Below, piece by piece: positions 9,708-22,200 of a DNA stretch of 43,680 nucleotides. Below the pieces are notes generated by a model that was not told where the DNA came from, ran no database searches, and was given only the letters and a program-made list of their open reading frames with translations. The position numbers and the translations under genes were made by a program. The DNA lies in assembly GCA_005779305.1 (NCBI GenBank), contig SXJR01000164.1:1-43680 (forward strand). The letters run 5' to 3'. The stretch's first letter is position 1, and each line of letters begins with the position of its first letter. This DNA comes from Myxococcales bacterium (GTDB lineage Bacteria; Myxococcota_A; Polyangia; Haliangiales; Haliangiaceae).

Positions 9708-10253
9708 GTGGCCCTGACCGCAACCATGCGCCGCTTCGAGGTCGCGCTCGCCGACAGCGATCGCGGTCTTTACGACAACCTCGACCTGCGCGTGGCCCAG
9801 CACCCGTCGGAGAGCGATCGCTATCTGGTGGCGCGGATGGTGGCCCGTACCCTCGAGCACGGCGAGGGCGTCGACTGGAGCAAGGGCCTCGCTGCCGACG
9901 ACGAACCGGCGCTGTGGCAGCGCGATCTGCGTGGCGATCTACAGGCCTGGATCGAGGTCGGATCGCCGGCGCCGGCGCGGCTGCACAAGGCCAAGAAGGC
10001 GGTGAAGCGGGTCGTGATCTACGCCTGGAACCGCGTCGACGCCCTGGCCGCGTCGCTGGTCGAGGAGCGGGTCTACAAGGCCGAGGAGATCGAGCTGTTC
10101 GAGCTGGACGCCGCAGTGCTCGATGCGGTGGCGGCGACGCTGGCGCGGACCAACGCGTGGGACGTCGCCATCACCGGCGGCACGATCTACCTGTCGATCG
10201 GCGGCGCCAGCTTCGAGCTCTCGCCGCGGCGTGTGCGCGTGGGCGACGCGTAG
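9708..10253 (+). CDS. yaeQ: YaeQ family protein
   Basis: A 181-aa cytoplasmic protein of normal YaeQ length. Conserved stretches include the N-terminal MALTATMRRFEVALADSDRG, the RVAQHPSES block, KGLAADDEPALWQRDL, and WIEVGSPAPARLHKA. YaeQ has a PD-(D/E)XK nuclease-like fold, but its biochemical role is not settled; older links to transcription antitermination are uncertain. The GTG at 9708 gives the canonical N-terminus and lies 7 nt after the stop of the ExbD-like lipoprotein gene, so the pair is probably one transcript. The stop is followed at once by a G-tract shared with the convergent miaE. Confidence 0.88.
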   Translation: MALTATMRRFEVALADSDRGLYDNLDLRVAQHPSESDRYLVARMVARTLEHGEGVDWSKGLAADDEPALWQRDLRGDLQAWIEVGSPAPARLHKAKKAVKRVVIYAWNRVDALAASLVEERVYKAEEIELFELDAAVLDAVAATLARTNAWDVAITGGTIYLSIGGASFELSPRRVRVGDA

Positions 10254-10255
10254 CA

Positions 10256-10282
10256 GGGTAAGGGGAAGGGGAAGGGTAAGGG
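10256..10282 (+). repeat. G-tract array between convergent genes (potential G-quadruplex)
   Basis: Five G-runs of 3-4 bases separated by TAA/TAAA or AA fill nearly the whole 29-bp gap between the yaeQ and miaE stop codons. This fits the G3+N1-7 quadruplex pattern on the plus strand. It might act as a transcription block between the convergent genes, or be a simple repeat. Confidence 0.55.
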
Positions 10283-10867
10283 TCAGTGGATGCGGGCGCG
10301 GACCGGCAGCTTGGCGACGATCTCGGACTCGGCGCGGGCGAGCACGCTCAGGCGATCGCGCCAGGTCGACGGCGCCACCTGCTCGGCCAGCTCGAGGAAC
10401 ACGTCGCGGTGCCGGACCTCGGCCGCGGCCAGCGAGCCGTAGAGGTGCGCGGTCGCGGCGTCAGGGATGGCGGCGGCGAGCAGCGCCAAGCGTTCGGCCG
10501 AGCGGGCCTCGATCAACGCGAAGATCAGCAGACGATCGAGCAGGCGATCGGGCTCGCTGCGGCGGCAGTGATCGCGCAGCGCCGCGGCGTATTCGTCGCC
10601 GTGATCGAGCGTGGCGTCGACGCCGCGGCGGCCGAGGAGCTGCGAGACCTGGACCACGTGCGCGGTCTCCTCGTGGGCGAGCCGCGCCACCGCCAGCACC
10701 AGCTCGGCGCGATCGGGGTAGCTGCGCACCAGCGACAGCGCCGACTGCGCCGCCTTGCGCTCGCAGTGCAGATGATCCTGGTGAACCGCGTCGAGATCGG
10801 CGAGCGCGACCGAGAGCCATGCCGCGGGTGTCGCGGTCAGGGGCAGGGGAAGCTCAGCGGTCGACAC
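10283..10867 (-). CDS. miaE: tRNA-(ms2io6A)-hydroxylase MiaE
   Basis: A 194-aa ferritin-like di-iron enzyme that hydroxylates the isopentenyl group of ms2i6A37 in tRNA. Carboxylate/His ligands are visible as DHLHCERKAA, the first ExxH in HEETAHVVQV, IEARSAERL and the second ExxH in EVRHRDVFLELAE. Spacing is that of the family. The start is uncertain: GTG at 10867 gives MSTAELPLPL and a normal length; it has CAGGAT 6 nt upstream. The frame stays open further upstream without similarity to the family. The product needs MiaA/MiaB-modified tRNA, whose genes are not in the window. Divergent from the M3 peptidase gene. Confidence 0.88.
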   Translation of the reverse strand: MSTAELPLPLTATPAAWLSVALADLDAVHQDHLHCERKAAQSALSLVRSYPDRAELVLAVARLAHEETAHVVQVSQLLGRRGVDATLDHGDEYAAALRDHCRRSEPDRLLDRLLIFALIEARSAERLALLAAAIPDAATAHLYGSLAAAEVRHRDVFLELAEQVAPSTWRDRLSVLARAESEIVAKLPVRARIH

Positions 10868-10967
10868 GAGCGCATCCTGGGACGTCGCACCGTCGCGGTC
10901 AAGCGCCGAGTCGTTGGTGAGCCAACCGACGATGATCGAGCGGTTCGACCGTGGTAAAGAGCACCGG

Positions 10968-12992
<2,025 letters not shown>

Positions 12993-13003
12993 TTGCCGCC
13001 GGC

Positions 13004-14152
<1,149 letters not shown>

Positions 14153-14221
14153 GAACCGGGTTCTAGCAGGAATCGTCGAGGGTGGCCGCGACGCCGGGCG
14201 CCGGCAAGTACCACGATTCCG

Positions 14222-17200
14222 TCATGAACCCTTCGGACCCGGGCACCAGACCCGGGCCATGCGCTCGGGGTTGCGGATGCCCTGCTTGGTCATCCAGCTC
14301 GTGGCGGCGACCACCAGGGCGTCACCCTCGTCGCCGAGGAGCTGACCGCGGCGGAGCTGGATCGAGGCGGCGATGAGCCCGCAATGAGCGGCGCGGGCGA
14401 GCTGCTCGGCCTCGGCGAAGGCCGCGATCCCGGCCTCGCGCTGGCCCAGCACCAGCGCTCGCCCGCCGCGCAGGATCTGGGCCCAGATCCTCGCATACGA
14501 CTCCTGGCGACGATCGAGCGCGACGATGGCGCGGTCGGTCATGGCCAGGGCGCTACGGTCGCCAACGGTGGCGCGGAGGAGGCCGATGCGGCCGCGGATC
14601 CAGTGGTTCTCGTTGCCGATCGAAACGATCCTTCCCAGCAGCGCCTTCTCCGAGCGAGCGAGGTGGTCGAGGATCGTGTCGGCGTGGCCAGCGAGCTCGC
14701 CAGCGTAGAGGCAGGTCTCGGCGTCGGCGCGGACCTCGTACCAGTGCTGGAGGTGGAAGCTGCCCTTGGGCGGTGACCACGAGCGGCGCTCGACGGCGCG
14801 CCGAGCCCCGGCGACATCGTCGCGCACCAGCCACACGATGTTGAGGCCGCGGGTGAGCGTCGTTTCGACGTAGCGATCACCGCGGCGCTCGGCATCGCGG
14901 AGGAGCTCGTGGACGCGCTCGTTGAGCTCCTTGCACTCGCCGAGCAGGCGAAGCGTGAGCAGGAGGAACACGCGCACGTTGGCCAGCTCCCAGCCCTTGC
15001 CGGCGGGCTGGACGCGCATGATGGCCTCGCCCTTGCGAAGCCACTCGGCGGCGGCCGTGAACTCGCCGCTGAAGTAGCTGGTCAGGCCGCGGGCACCGGC
15101 GTCGAGCCCAGCCGTGTAGGTGTCGTCGTCAGTACCCTCGCCGATCTCCCGACACATGTCGGCGATCGCCAGGGCGCGGGCCTTGCCGGGCACGCCCTGC
15201 AGGCTGTTGAACATGGCCTCGAACACGAGCAGCCCGGCGATACGCTCGGGGATGCCCAGCCGTAGCGCCAGGCGCACGCCGGCGGACGTGAAGTAGTTGG
15301 CCGTCACCGGGTGCACCATCGACAGGCTGATGCCCACGGTGCGAAAGGTATCGACGCGCAACAGGTCGCGCGCCGACGCGCGCATCTCGTCGTTGGCCCG
15401 GTAGCGAAGGCCGCCGAGGCGAAGCAGGATGCGGTTCCATACCAGCTTGGTCAGCGCCCGCTGCGGCGACGACGGCAGGCTGAGCCCGACGTCGGCGAGC
15501 ACCGCCTCGAGCGTGGCCAGCCCCTCGTCGAGGTGGCCGTGGCGCAGGAACAGCTCGGCGGCGCGGCGCCGGCGCTCGAGGCGGGTGGCGGCGCCGGCGC
15601 GTTCGGCGATCGAGAGGTAGGCGCGGGCGGCGTCGAGCACCTGGCCGGCGTCGCCCAGCGCTTCGGCGCGGCGGACCTCGAGGCTCTCGCGCTCGGCGGC
15701 GGACAGGTTGGCGCGGCGCAGGGCCAGCTCGTAGAGCCGGGCGGCCTGATCGAAGGCCAGCCCGCGTTCGGCGCGCTCGGCGGCCGCGACGGCGAGCTCG
15801 GCGGCGCGCTCGGTCTCACCGGCGGCCTCCCAGTGGCGCACCAGCACGACCGGATCGGCGCCGCCCGAACGCTCGAGCGTGGTGGCCAGCGCGCGATAGG
15901 TCGCGGCGGTGCGCTCGCCCAGGCTGGCCACCACGGCCTCGCGCACGCGATCGTGATAACACTCGAGCGCGTCGCCGCGCGACGCCACCAGGCGCGCGGT
16001 CGCCAGCGTATCGATGCGCGCGGCCACCGCGGTGCGATCGATGGCCGCGGCCTCGGCGGCGAGCCGGCGATCGAGCGGCGCGCCGGCGGCGGCGATGATC
16101 TCGAGCAGCCGGCGATCGTCGGCGCCCAGGGCCGCGGTTCGCGCGCTGAGCGCGGCGTCCAGATCGATGGGCGCGGCGCCGCCGCCGGCGGCCAGGTGGC
16201 GCAGCATCACGTCGAGGAACAGGGGATGGCCTCCGGTCTCGCGGACGACCTCGTCGAGATCGATGGGGCGCGCGCCTCCGACCTCTTCCCAGAGCTGCAC
16301 GGCGAGCGCGCGGGCCTCGGAGGTGGGCAGGGCGGCGAGGCGGATGATCTGCAGGCCGGGCAGGCGCTCGACCGCCGCGGCCAGCCGCGGCGGAAGCTCG
16401 TCGCCGGCGGCCCGCACCGTCGCCACCAGCGCCACCGCCGGCCCGTCGTCGCGCAGCAGCTCGCCGAGCAGGCCGAGGCTGTCGGCGTCGGCCCACTGCA
16501 GATCGTCGATCACGATCAGGACGCGGCCGCGATCGGCGAGGCGATCGAGCAGCTTGCGCAGGGCGCCGACCGCGCGCAGGCGCTGGTCCTGCTGGTGGCC
16601 GGCCTCGTGGTGGGCGACCTTGGCCACCGCCGGGGCGCGCCACAGGACCGGGAAGATGCGGGCCAGCGCGCCCACGTCGCGGGGCAGCGGCACGTCGGGC
16701 GCGTCGGCGTCCATGCGGGCCAGCACGCCCGACAGGTCGTCGATCACGCCATCGAAGGCGCGGTAGGGCACCGACTCGCGCTCGTAGCAGCGGCCGGTCA
16801 GCACCACCGCACGGGGATCGGCGTCGAACGCTCGCGCCAGCTCGCGGGCCAGCACCGACTTGCCGACGCCGGATTCGCCGACCAGCAGGGCGGCCGCGCC
16901 CTGGCCGTGCCGGGTGGCGTCGACGATCGCCCGCAGCGCCGCCAGCTCGGCGACGCGGCCGACCAGCGGTCCCGATGGGACCGGGGTGGTCAGGCGCGCG
17001 GTGAGGGCCCGCCGTGGCTTGCCGCCGCCGACCCGTTCGAGGGCGCGGCCATCGGCGCGGGTGGCGGGATCGCGACTGAGCAGCTGCGCCACCAGCTCGT
17101 CGAGGTCGGCGGCGACCGTCGGCGACAGCGTGGAGGCACGCGGCGCGTCGCGCTGCGCCTTCTGCAGGAGCTGATCGATGGGGCCACCCTCGAACGGCAG

Positions 17201-17857
17201 CGTGCCGGTGATGATCTCGAACAGCACGGTCCCGATCGCGTACCAGTCGACCGACGGCGTCGCCGGGATCAGCTCGGCCTGCTCGGGCGCCATGTAGGCC
17301 GCGGTGCCGACCACGTCTGAGCCGCTGGCCGAGCTGCGCGACTCCGAGGTCGCGACCAGGCCGAAGTCGAGGATGACCACGCGGCCGTTGCGATCGACCA
17401 TCACGTTCGACGGCTTGAGATCGCGATGGATGCGCCCGGCGGTGTGCAGGTAGTCGATGCCGGCGGCGAGCTGAGGCAGGCACGCGCGCAGGCGGTCCTC
17501 GTCGTAGCGGTGCTGGCCGGGGAGCACGGCGCCGGGGCTGGTATCGTCATCGTCGCGGCGGGTGATGTAGCTGAAGAGATCGTGACCTTCGATCAGCTCC
17601 ATGGCGATGAGCCAGCGATCGTCGTCGGCGATGAGCTCGTTCAGCCGCGCCAGGTTCTTGTGCTGTAGATCGGCCAGGGCGCGGAACTCGCGCTTGAAGC
17701 GGAGCAGGCGGTGGGCGTCGAGGTCGCCGAGCAGCTTCACGGCCACGTTGGTGCCGGTCCGGCGATCGACCGCCTCGTACACCGTCCCCATGCCGCCTCG
17801 CCCCAGACATCGGCGTACCTCGAACCGTCCCGCACCCAGCTGTGCCGGTAGCCCCAT
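14222..17857 (-). CDS. Ser/Thr protein kinase fused to AAA ATPase and helical-repeat region (PknK-like)
   Basis: A 1211-aa cytoplasmic signalling protein. Residues about 12-270 are a complete Hanks-type kinase: [17 protein letters not shown] lysine, [16 protein letters not shown] and the activation segment [11 protein letters not shown]. An AAA_16/STAND-type ATPase follows, with Walker A GESGVGKS near residue 326 and Walker [15 protein letters not shown] near 449. The C-terminal 650 residues are Ala/Leu/Arg-rich helices typical of TPR-like sensors. PknK-type proteins couple ligand or partner sensing to kinase output. The ATG at 17857 starts just before the kinase fold; a TATCCT box 8 nt upstream suggests a leaderless mRNA. 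It is divergent from the lipid kinase gene across only 33 bp. Confidence 0.93.
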   Translation of the reverse strand: MGLPAQLGAGRFEVRRCLGRGGMGTVYEAVDRRTGTNVAVKLLGDLDAHRLLRFKREFRALADLQHKNLARLNELIADDDRWLIAMELIEGHDLFSYITRRDDDDTSPGAVLPGQHRYDEDRLRACLPQLAAGIDYLHTAGRIHRDLKPSNVMVDRNGRVVILDFGLVATSESRSSASGSDVVGTAAYMAPEQAELIPATPSVDWYAIGTVLFEIITGTLPFEGGPIDQLLQKAQRDAPRASTLSPTVAADLDELVAQLLSRDPATRADGRALERVGGGKPRRALTARLTTPVPSGPLVGRVAELAALRAIVDATRHGQGAAALLVGESGVGKSVLARELARAFDADPRAVVLTGRCYERESVPYRAFDGVIDDLSGVLARMDADAPDVPLPRDVGALARIFPVLWRAPAVAKVAHHEAGHQQDQRLRAVGALRKLLDRLADRGRVLIVIDDLQWADADSLGLLGELLRDDGPAVALVATVRAAGDELPPRLAAAVERLPGLQIIRLAALPTSEARALAVQLWEEVGGARPIDLDEVVRETGGHPLFLDVMLRHLAAGGGAAPIDLDAALSARTAALGADDRRLLEIIAAAGAPLDRRLAAEAAAIDRTAVAARIDTLATARLVASRGDALECYHDRVREAVVASLGERTAATYRALATTLERSGGADPVVLVRHWEAAGETERAAELAVAAAERAERGLAFDQAARLYELALRRANLSAAERESLEVRRAEALGDAGQVLDAARAYLSIAERAGAATRLERRRRAAELFLRHGHLDEGLATLEAVLADVGLSLPSSPQRALTKLVWNRILLRLGGLRYRANDEMRASARDLLRVDTFRTVGISLSMVHPVTANYFTSAGVRLALRLGIPERIAGLLVFEAMFNSLQGVPGKARALAIADMCREIGEGTDDDTYTAGLDAGARGLTSYFSGEFTAAAEWLRKGEAIMRVQPAGKGWELANVRVFLLLTLRLLGECKELNERVHELLRDAERRGDRYVETTLTRGLNIVWLVRDDVAGARRAVERRSWSPPKGSFHLQHWYEVRADAETCLYAGELAGHADTILDHLARSEKALLGRIVSIGNENHWIRGRIGLLRATVGDRSALAMTDRAIVALDRRQESYARIWAQILRGGRALVLGQREAGIAAFAEAEQLARAAHCGLIAASIQLRRGQLLGDEGDALVVAATSWMTKQGIRNPERMARVWCPGPKGS

Positions 17858-17865
17858 CGCTCGCG

Positions 17866-17884
17866 AGGATACCGGCTCTATACT
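17866..17884. promoter_or_regulatory. Back-to-back -10 boxes of a 33-bp divergent promoter
   Basis: TATCCT on the minus strand (17871-17866) lies 8 nt from the kinase ATG. TATACT on the plus strand (17879-17884) lies 6 nt from the lipid kinase GTG. Neither start has a Shine-Dalgarno sequence. Each -35 region must overlap the neighbour's transcript start. Confidence 0.5.
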
Positions 17885-17890
17885 CGGACC

Positions 17891-18946
17891 GTGGCAGGAA
17901 TCGACGCGTGGCGCTGCGATCAACCGGTCGTCCTGTTCGCCAACCCGACCGCGCAGAGCGGGCGCGCGCGCGAGCACATCGACCGCGCCGAGGCCTTGCT
18001 CGCCGCCGCGGGAGTGCCCCATCGCTTCGTCGCCACCGAGCCCGCCGGGGGGACCGTCGCGCTGGTTGCGCGGGCGATCGACGAGGACGGGGCGCGGGTG
18101 GTGGTGGCGATGGGCGGCGACGGTACCTTCGCCGAGGTCGCCAAGGGTGTGCTCGGATCTGCGAGGTCGTCGGAGGTCGCGATGGGCATCTTGCCCACGG
18201 GTACCGCCAACGATCAGGGCAAGTCGTTCGGCATGGACGCAGGCCCCGACGCGCTCCCGGCCAACGTCGCCATCATCGCGGCCGGGCGGGTCGCGGCCAT
18301 CGACGCCGGCCGCATCGAGTCGTTGACCCGCGACGAACACCTGCTGCAGCGCGATCTGTTCTTCGACTCGGCGTCGATCGGCTTCGGCGCGTCGGCGCTG
18401 GCCACCCGCAACCGCGATCGCGAGCTGGTCGGCAAGATCCCGCTGGTCGGCCTGGTCTATCGCGACATGCTGGTCTACGCCGGCGCGGTGGCGCGCAAGT
18501 TCGCCGAGAGCTACGTCAGCGACGTCAAGTTCGACCTGGAGGCCGACATCGACGGTCGGCCCTACACGTTTCCGTCGCTGTTCGACGTGGTGATCAAGAA
18601 CACCCGCGTGTTCGGCGGCGAGTGGGTGCTCGATCCCACCGCCCGCGCCGACGACGGCCTGTTCGAGCTGGTGCCGATCACCGGCCGCATCGACCTCACC
18701 TCGAAGCTGGTGGCGTCGTTGCGCCACTTGCCGGTCGACGGCGATCTCCTCCGCGATCTCGGCCTCGAGCACAGCGAACCCATCCGCGGCCGCCGCTTCG
18801 TGCTCACCGTCAGTGCCCCCGGCAGCGCCGGCCGTCCTCACGCCCAGCTCGACGGCGAAGAGATGGAGGCGGGCGAGCGTTATCGCATCGAGGTGCTCCC
18901 CCGTTGCCTCAACGTCATCGTCCCGGAACCCAGCCCCCATGCGTGA
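17891..18946 (+). CDS. Diacylglycerol/lipid kinase family protein (YegS/DgkB-like)
   Basis: A 351-aa soluble lipid kinase. The N-terminal nucleotide-binding domain has FANPTAQSGRA, the signature VVAMGGDGTFAEV near residue 75, and GILPTGTANDQGKS. The C-terminal beta-rich domain ends with GEEMEAGERYRIEVLPRCLNVIV, as in YegS and bacterial DgkB. It would phosphorylate diacylglycerol or a related lipid at the inner membrane face using ATP. The GTG start is supported by the TATACT box 6 nt upstream. The C-terminal codons are followed by a strong hairpin at 18984-19004. Confidence 0.9.
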   Translation: MAGIDAWRCDQPVVLFANPTAQSGRAREHIDRAEALLAAAGVPHRFVATEPAGGTVALVARAIDEDGARVVVAMGGDGTFAEVAKGVLGSARSSEVAMGILPTGTANDQGKSFGMDAGPDALPANVAIIAAGRVAAIDAGRIESLTRDEHLLQRDLFFDSASIGFGASALATRNRDRELVGKIPLVGLVYRDMLVYAGAVARKFAESYVSDVKFDLEADIDGRPYTFPSLFDVVIKNTRVFGGEWVLDPTARADDGLFELVPITGRIDLTSKLVASLRHLPVDGDLLRDLGLEHSEPIRGRRFVLTVSAPGSAGRPHAQLDGEEMEAGERYRIEVLPRCLNVIVPEPSPHA

Positions 18947-18983
18947 GCCGAGCGTGTTCGTCGCGTCGTTCCTGATCCCCGGT

Positions 18984-19004
18984 GCCGGTGGCCGGGCCAC
19001 CGGC
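18984..19004. terminator. Hairpin between convergent genes
   Basis: GCCGGTGGC-CGG-GCCACCGGC is a perfect 9-bp stem with a 3-nt loop in the 119-bp gap between the lipid kinase and GHL10 genes. There is no T-tract, so it is a possible but not classic bidirectional terminator. Confidence 0.4.
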
Positions 19005-19065
19005 TCGCCCCCGTGCGACGAGTGTCTCGTCTGGTTCGATCAGCTCGTCGGGGCCCCGCTGCCGG

Positions 19066-20301
19066 TCACTGCTTCCAGGCCATGACCGGGACTGGCTCGG
19101 GCTCGGCGAAGGGGCCGGGCGCCTCGCTGGTACCGACGTAGGCGTCCCAGCGGGTGACGTCGGCGTCGAGGTACGACGAGGCGAAGACGACGGTGCCCTC
19201 GGCGCCGATGGTGCGGGCGTACTCGATGCGGCCCTTCACCTGATCGAAGTCCCAGGCGTTGTCGTCGAGGGCGTGCATGCCGGCCCACACGTGGCGGCCG
19301 CTGCGCGCGGCGAGGAAGCCGTCGACCAGGGTCGCCCAGTCGGTGCACGCGCCGGCCTCGATCGGCCAGTAGACCATCGGCACCAGCGCGTCCATGGTGC
19401 CGGCGGCCAGCCAGCCCAGCGAGTCCTGGTGGTAGTTGCCGTAGCCCTGGCTGGTGTTGCAGCCGGGCAAGGGGCGATAGATGCCCCACACCGCCGCCGA
19501 CACGCGGGCGCTCGGGCGCACCTCGTGGGCCGCGGCGTAGATGTCGGCGACGGTCGCGCTGACCTGGGCGCGCATGAAGTCGGCCCACGTGAGCTGCGGG
19601 TCGGCGACGCGCGCGGCGTCGTACGCGGCCTGGGTCACGGCGTCGTGGGAGTAGTCGCTGCCGGCGGTGCGGATGCGATCGAGGTGCAGTCCATCGACGT
19701 CGTAGTTGCGCAGGAGCTCGCGCGCGGTGGCGGCGATGTGAGCGCGCACGGCCGGGTTGCCGGGCGTGAACCAGCGGTACTCGCTGTCGGCGTTCTGGCC
19801 CGAGGACGTCACCGCGAGCCACTCGGGATGAGCGTAGAGCGCGTGTTGTACGCTGCCCTCGGCGGCAGGCACCGCCGAGCTGGTCGGCCAGGCCGACAGC
19901 ACGTTGAAGTAGGCGTGAACCTCCAGGCCATGCAGGTGACCGCGATCGATCGCGACCTGCAGCGGGTCCCAGCCCGGATCGCGGCCGAGCACGCCGCTGA
20001 GGCGGCGGGCCCACGGCTCGTGGGTTGACCGGTAGTAGGCGTCGCCCTCGCCGCGGATCTGCACGAACACCGTGTTCATGTTGGCGGCGGCGGCGCGATC
20101 GATGATCGCCTCGAGGCCGGCGCGCGACGAGTAGGCGAAGCGCGTGATCCACACGCCGCGCATCTCGCCGCGGGCCTCGGCCGCGTCGGTCGCGATCACC
20201 GCGGCGTCGACGTCGCCGCTGGCATCGACGCCCGGATCGTCCGCCGGCGGCGAGCTGCACGCCGTGAGCAGGGCGATGGTGAGCGCGATCCGGAGCCTCA
20301 T
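19066..20301 (-). CDS. GHL10-type (DUF187) glycoside-hydrolase-like lipoprotein
   Basis: A 411-aa envelope lipoprotein. The signal MRLRIALTIALLTAC ends at a good lipobox Cys, followed by an Asp/Ala-rich linker. From about residue 45 it matches glycosyl-hydrolase-like 10 proteins: MRGVWITRFAYSS, then NMNTVFVQIRGEGDAYY, LEVHAYFNVL, and GLHLDRIRTAG with a conserved acidic/Arg pair. Later WGIYRPLPGC and MVYWPIEAGAC follow. The family is a TIM-barrel group that includes peptidoglycan- or polysaccharide-acting members such as DigH-like enzymes; the substrate here is unknown. It is convergent with the lipid kinase gene. Confidence 0.87.
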   Translation of the reverse strand: MRLRIALTIALLTACSSPPADDPGVDASGDVDAAVIATDAAEARGEMRGVWITRFAYSSRAGLEAIIDRAAAANMNTVFVQIRGEGDAYYRSTHEPWARRLSGVLGRDPGWDPLQVAIDRGHLHGLEVHAYFNVLSAWPTSSAVPAAEGSVQHALYAHPEWLAVTSSGQNADSEYRWFTPGNPAVRAHIAATARELLRNYDVDGLHLDRIRTAGSDYSHDAVTQAAYDAARVADPQLTWADFMRAQVSATVADIYAAAHEVRPSARVSAAVWGIYRPLPGCNTSQGYGNYHQDSLGWLAAGTMDALVPMVYWPIEAGACTDWATLVDGFLAARSGRHVWAGMHALDDNAWDFDQVKGRIEYARTIGAEGTVVFASSYLDADVTRWDAYVGTSEAPGPFAEPEPVPVMAWKQ

Positions 20302-20374
20302 ACCCGCATGAGTTGCACGCGGTTGGCCATTCGATCAAGTGGCCTAACCCCGCGGACTCGCGCGCCCTTCCCCG

Positions 20375-20948
20375 GCCATCGCCGCCCTCAGGCTGCAACC
20401 GTTCGTGGGCAGCGCGGCCCGGCGCGTGCTCGACATCGGCTGCGGCTGCGGCGACACCACCCAGGAGCTCGCCAGCCCGGTGATGGCGATGCGCAACGTG
20501 CGCAAGGCGATGCGTCCGGGCGGGCTGCTCACCATGGTGGTGTGGCGGGCCAAGTCCGAGAACCCGTTCCTCGACGACGTCGAGCAGCGGGTGGCTCGAG
20601 ATCATCCCCAAGGGCGACAAGGGCGATCAGGTCACCTGCGGCTCGGGCCCGTTCTCGATGGCCAGCCCCGACCTGGTCAGCACTCAGCTCCAGGCCGCGG
20701 GTTGGACCCGCGTGACCTTCGAGCGCTTCGACGCCGAGATGCGGGTTGCGGCCAACCTGGACGAGGCCATCGAGTTCTCGATGGCGCTCGGTCCCGCCGG
20801 CGAGATCATCCGCCTCGCCGGGGATGAGGGCCTGCGCAAGATGGACCAGGTCGTGGCGGCCCTGCGCGAGCTGCTCACCCCGGCCATCCGCCCCGACGGC
20901 CTCTACGCCGGCTCGAGCACGTGGATCGTCACCGCCCGCGCGCCGTGA
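20375..20948 (+). pseudogene. Degraded class I SAM-dependent methyltransferase
   Basis: Pieces of one methyltransferase lie in order but in two frames. The first frame (to about 20600) reads AARRVLDIGCGCGDTTQELA and then jumps to SPVMAMRNVRKAMRPGG and MVVWRAKSENPFLDDVEQRV. Motif I is therefore joined directly to the post-motif region, with roughly 80 residues of the Rossmann core missing. Near 20590 the frame shifts to WLEIIPKGDKGDQVTCG and runs to TWIVTARAP and a stop at 20946-20948. No good start codon precedes the remnant. Internal deletion plus frameshift make it non-functional. The homologous full-length family is the Methyltransf_11/25-type group common in GC-rich bacteria. Confidence 0.8.
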
Positions 20949-20975
20949 GGCCGCACAAGACGGAGAGCTCTGGCG

Positions 20976-22160
20976 CTACGCGCCGAACCACTGCCAGCCG
21001 TAGAGGTCGCGCTCGTGAGCCCAGACGAGGTCGGCCATCACATCGGCGAAGAAGTCAGCGAAGCTCGGATAGTGGAGGTTCCGCTCGCCGTTGGCCTCGC
21101 AGCGATGCACCTCTGCGCTCGGCGTCACGGCGATGAGGCTAGGCATCTCCCCGGCGAACCACCCGATCGGGATCCAGTCGGGCTCGAGCGGATAGCCGAT
21201 CTCGACGGAGGACGAGTGGGTGAGGGGGTCCGCGAGGACGGAGTACTCGGGGACGTTCCGCGCCGCGATGCGAGCCGGATCCATCGCCGCTCGCTCCTTC
21301 TCGCTCGCAGGGAACAGGCCGAACGCGCCGCGAAAGAACACGGAGCCGGCGACCTGCCCGAGCTCGCTCCAGACCGCGGGCGGCACGAGCTTCGGCCTCG
21401 AACGCCCCTTCACGAGCACGTGGCTCCTGGTCGACGCCTCTCGACGTGCAGCGTCGAGCGCCTGCCGAAAGGTTGCATACCCTGGCACGGGAGGCCCGAT
21501 GGTGGCGCCGAACCGCTCCGTCCGCGGCAGCAGAGCATGACGAGGATCCTCGACGATACGTACGTCCGCCCAGCCGATCGCGGGCTCGCGGCCGACGGTC
21601 TCGAGGAAGCTCGCAAGGAACGTGGACGGAACGACGAGCGGCTGGAACGGCAAGGAAGCGGTCGCGAACCAGGGAGCACCGAACGCCGCACGCGCGTCGA
21701 TCCGTGGAGCGAGGATCTCGAGGGGCTCGGTGGGCCGCCCGTGGTAGCCGTAAGGGAGGCCCTTCGGGTGCACGGGCGGCACGAGGGTCACGCGGTCGGA
21801 GACGGCGGTAGCGTGGTGGGTGGGCCGGCACGACCACACCGGCCGCACCCGGAGGGCGCACGGCGTGGCATGCGAAACCTGCACGAGCTCGAGGCCGGTG
21901 AAGCCCCCCGCTCGGTACGCGCGGGCGAAGTCGTCGGAGACGAGCAGGTTCGGACCCGATCCGAGGAGATCGGCGTCTCCGATCAGCTTCAGGTCATACA
22001 CCTGATCCAGGAAGACGAACCCGTCCCGCTCCCCGCGAACGGACTCGACGTCTCGCGGGAACCCGAGCGCGAACGGAATGAGGCGGATCCAGTCGCCCTG
22101 AGGCGCACGACCCTCGCCGGGCACCCGGCCCGGGCCGTACATGTAACGAATCACGCCCAT
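20976..22160 (-). CDS. Uncharacterised protein, possibly Imm11/SUKH-like immunity protein
   Basis: A 394-aa soluble protein with no signal peptide and no recognised catalytic motif. The N-terminal third contains PNLLVSDDFARAYRAGGFTGLELVQV, reminiscent of the DUF1629/Imm11 pattern. The C-terminal part, EPDWIPIGWFAGEMPSLIAV then SFADFFADVMADL, resembles the end of SMI1/KNR4 (SUKH) domains. Both families contain toxin-immunity proteins, but these are weak resemblances by eye. No toxin gene is adjacent. Its neighbours are a methyltransferase pseudogene and ino1, so it looks like an isolated accessory gene. The ATG at 22160 begins MGVIRYMYGPG. Confidence 0.55.
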   Translation of the reverse strand: MGVIRYMYGPGRVPGEGRAPQGDWIRLIPFALGFPRDVESVRGERDGFVFLDQVYDLKLIGDADLLGSGPNLLVSDDFARAYRAGGFTGLELVQVSHATPCALRVRPVWSCRPTHHATAVSDRVTLVPPVHPKGLPYGYHGRPTEPLEILAPRIDARAAFGAPWFATASLPFQPLVVPSTFLASFLETVGREPAIGWADVRIVEDPRHALLPRTERFGATIGPPVPGYATFRQALDAARREASTRSHVLVKGRSRPKLVPPAVWSELGQVAGSVFFRGAFGLFPASEKERAAMDPARIAARNVPEYSVLADPLTHSSSVEIGYPLEPDWIPIGWFAGEMPSLIAVTPSAEVHRCEANGERNLHYPSFADFFADVMADLVWAHERDLYGWQWFGA

Positions 22161-22200
22161 GGTCGATCGTGGTGCGCGACCCCCGACGCTGCTGTCTCGA

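Noticed and set aside
15311-17320. Plus-strand open frame of about 670 codons opposite the kinase-AAA gene
   Set aside because: No recognisable motif; low-complexity Ala/Gly/Arg; the opposite strand encodes a complete kinase and ATPase.
18939-19085. 48-codon plus-strand frame overlapping the lipid kinase stop
   Set aside because: No ribosome-binding site or family, and it runs across a hairpin into the convergent gene; most likely chance.
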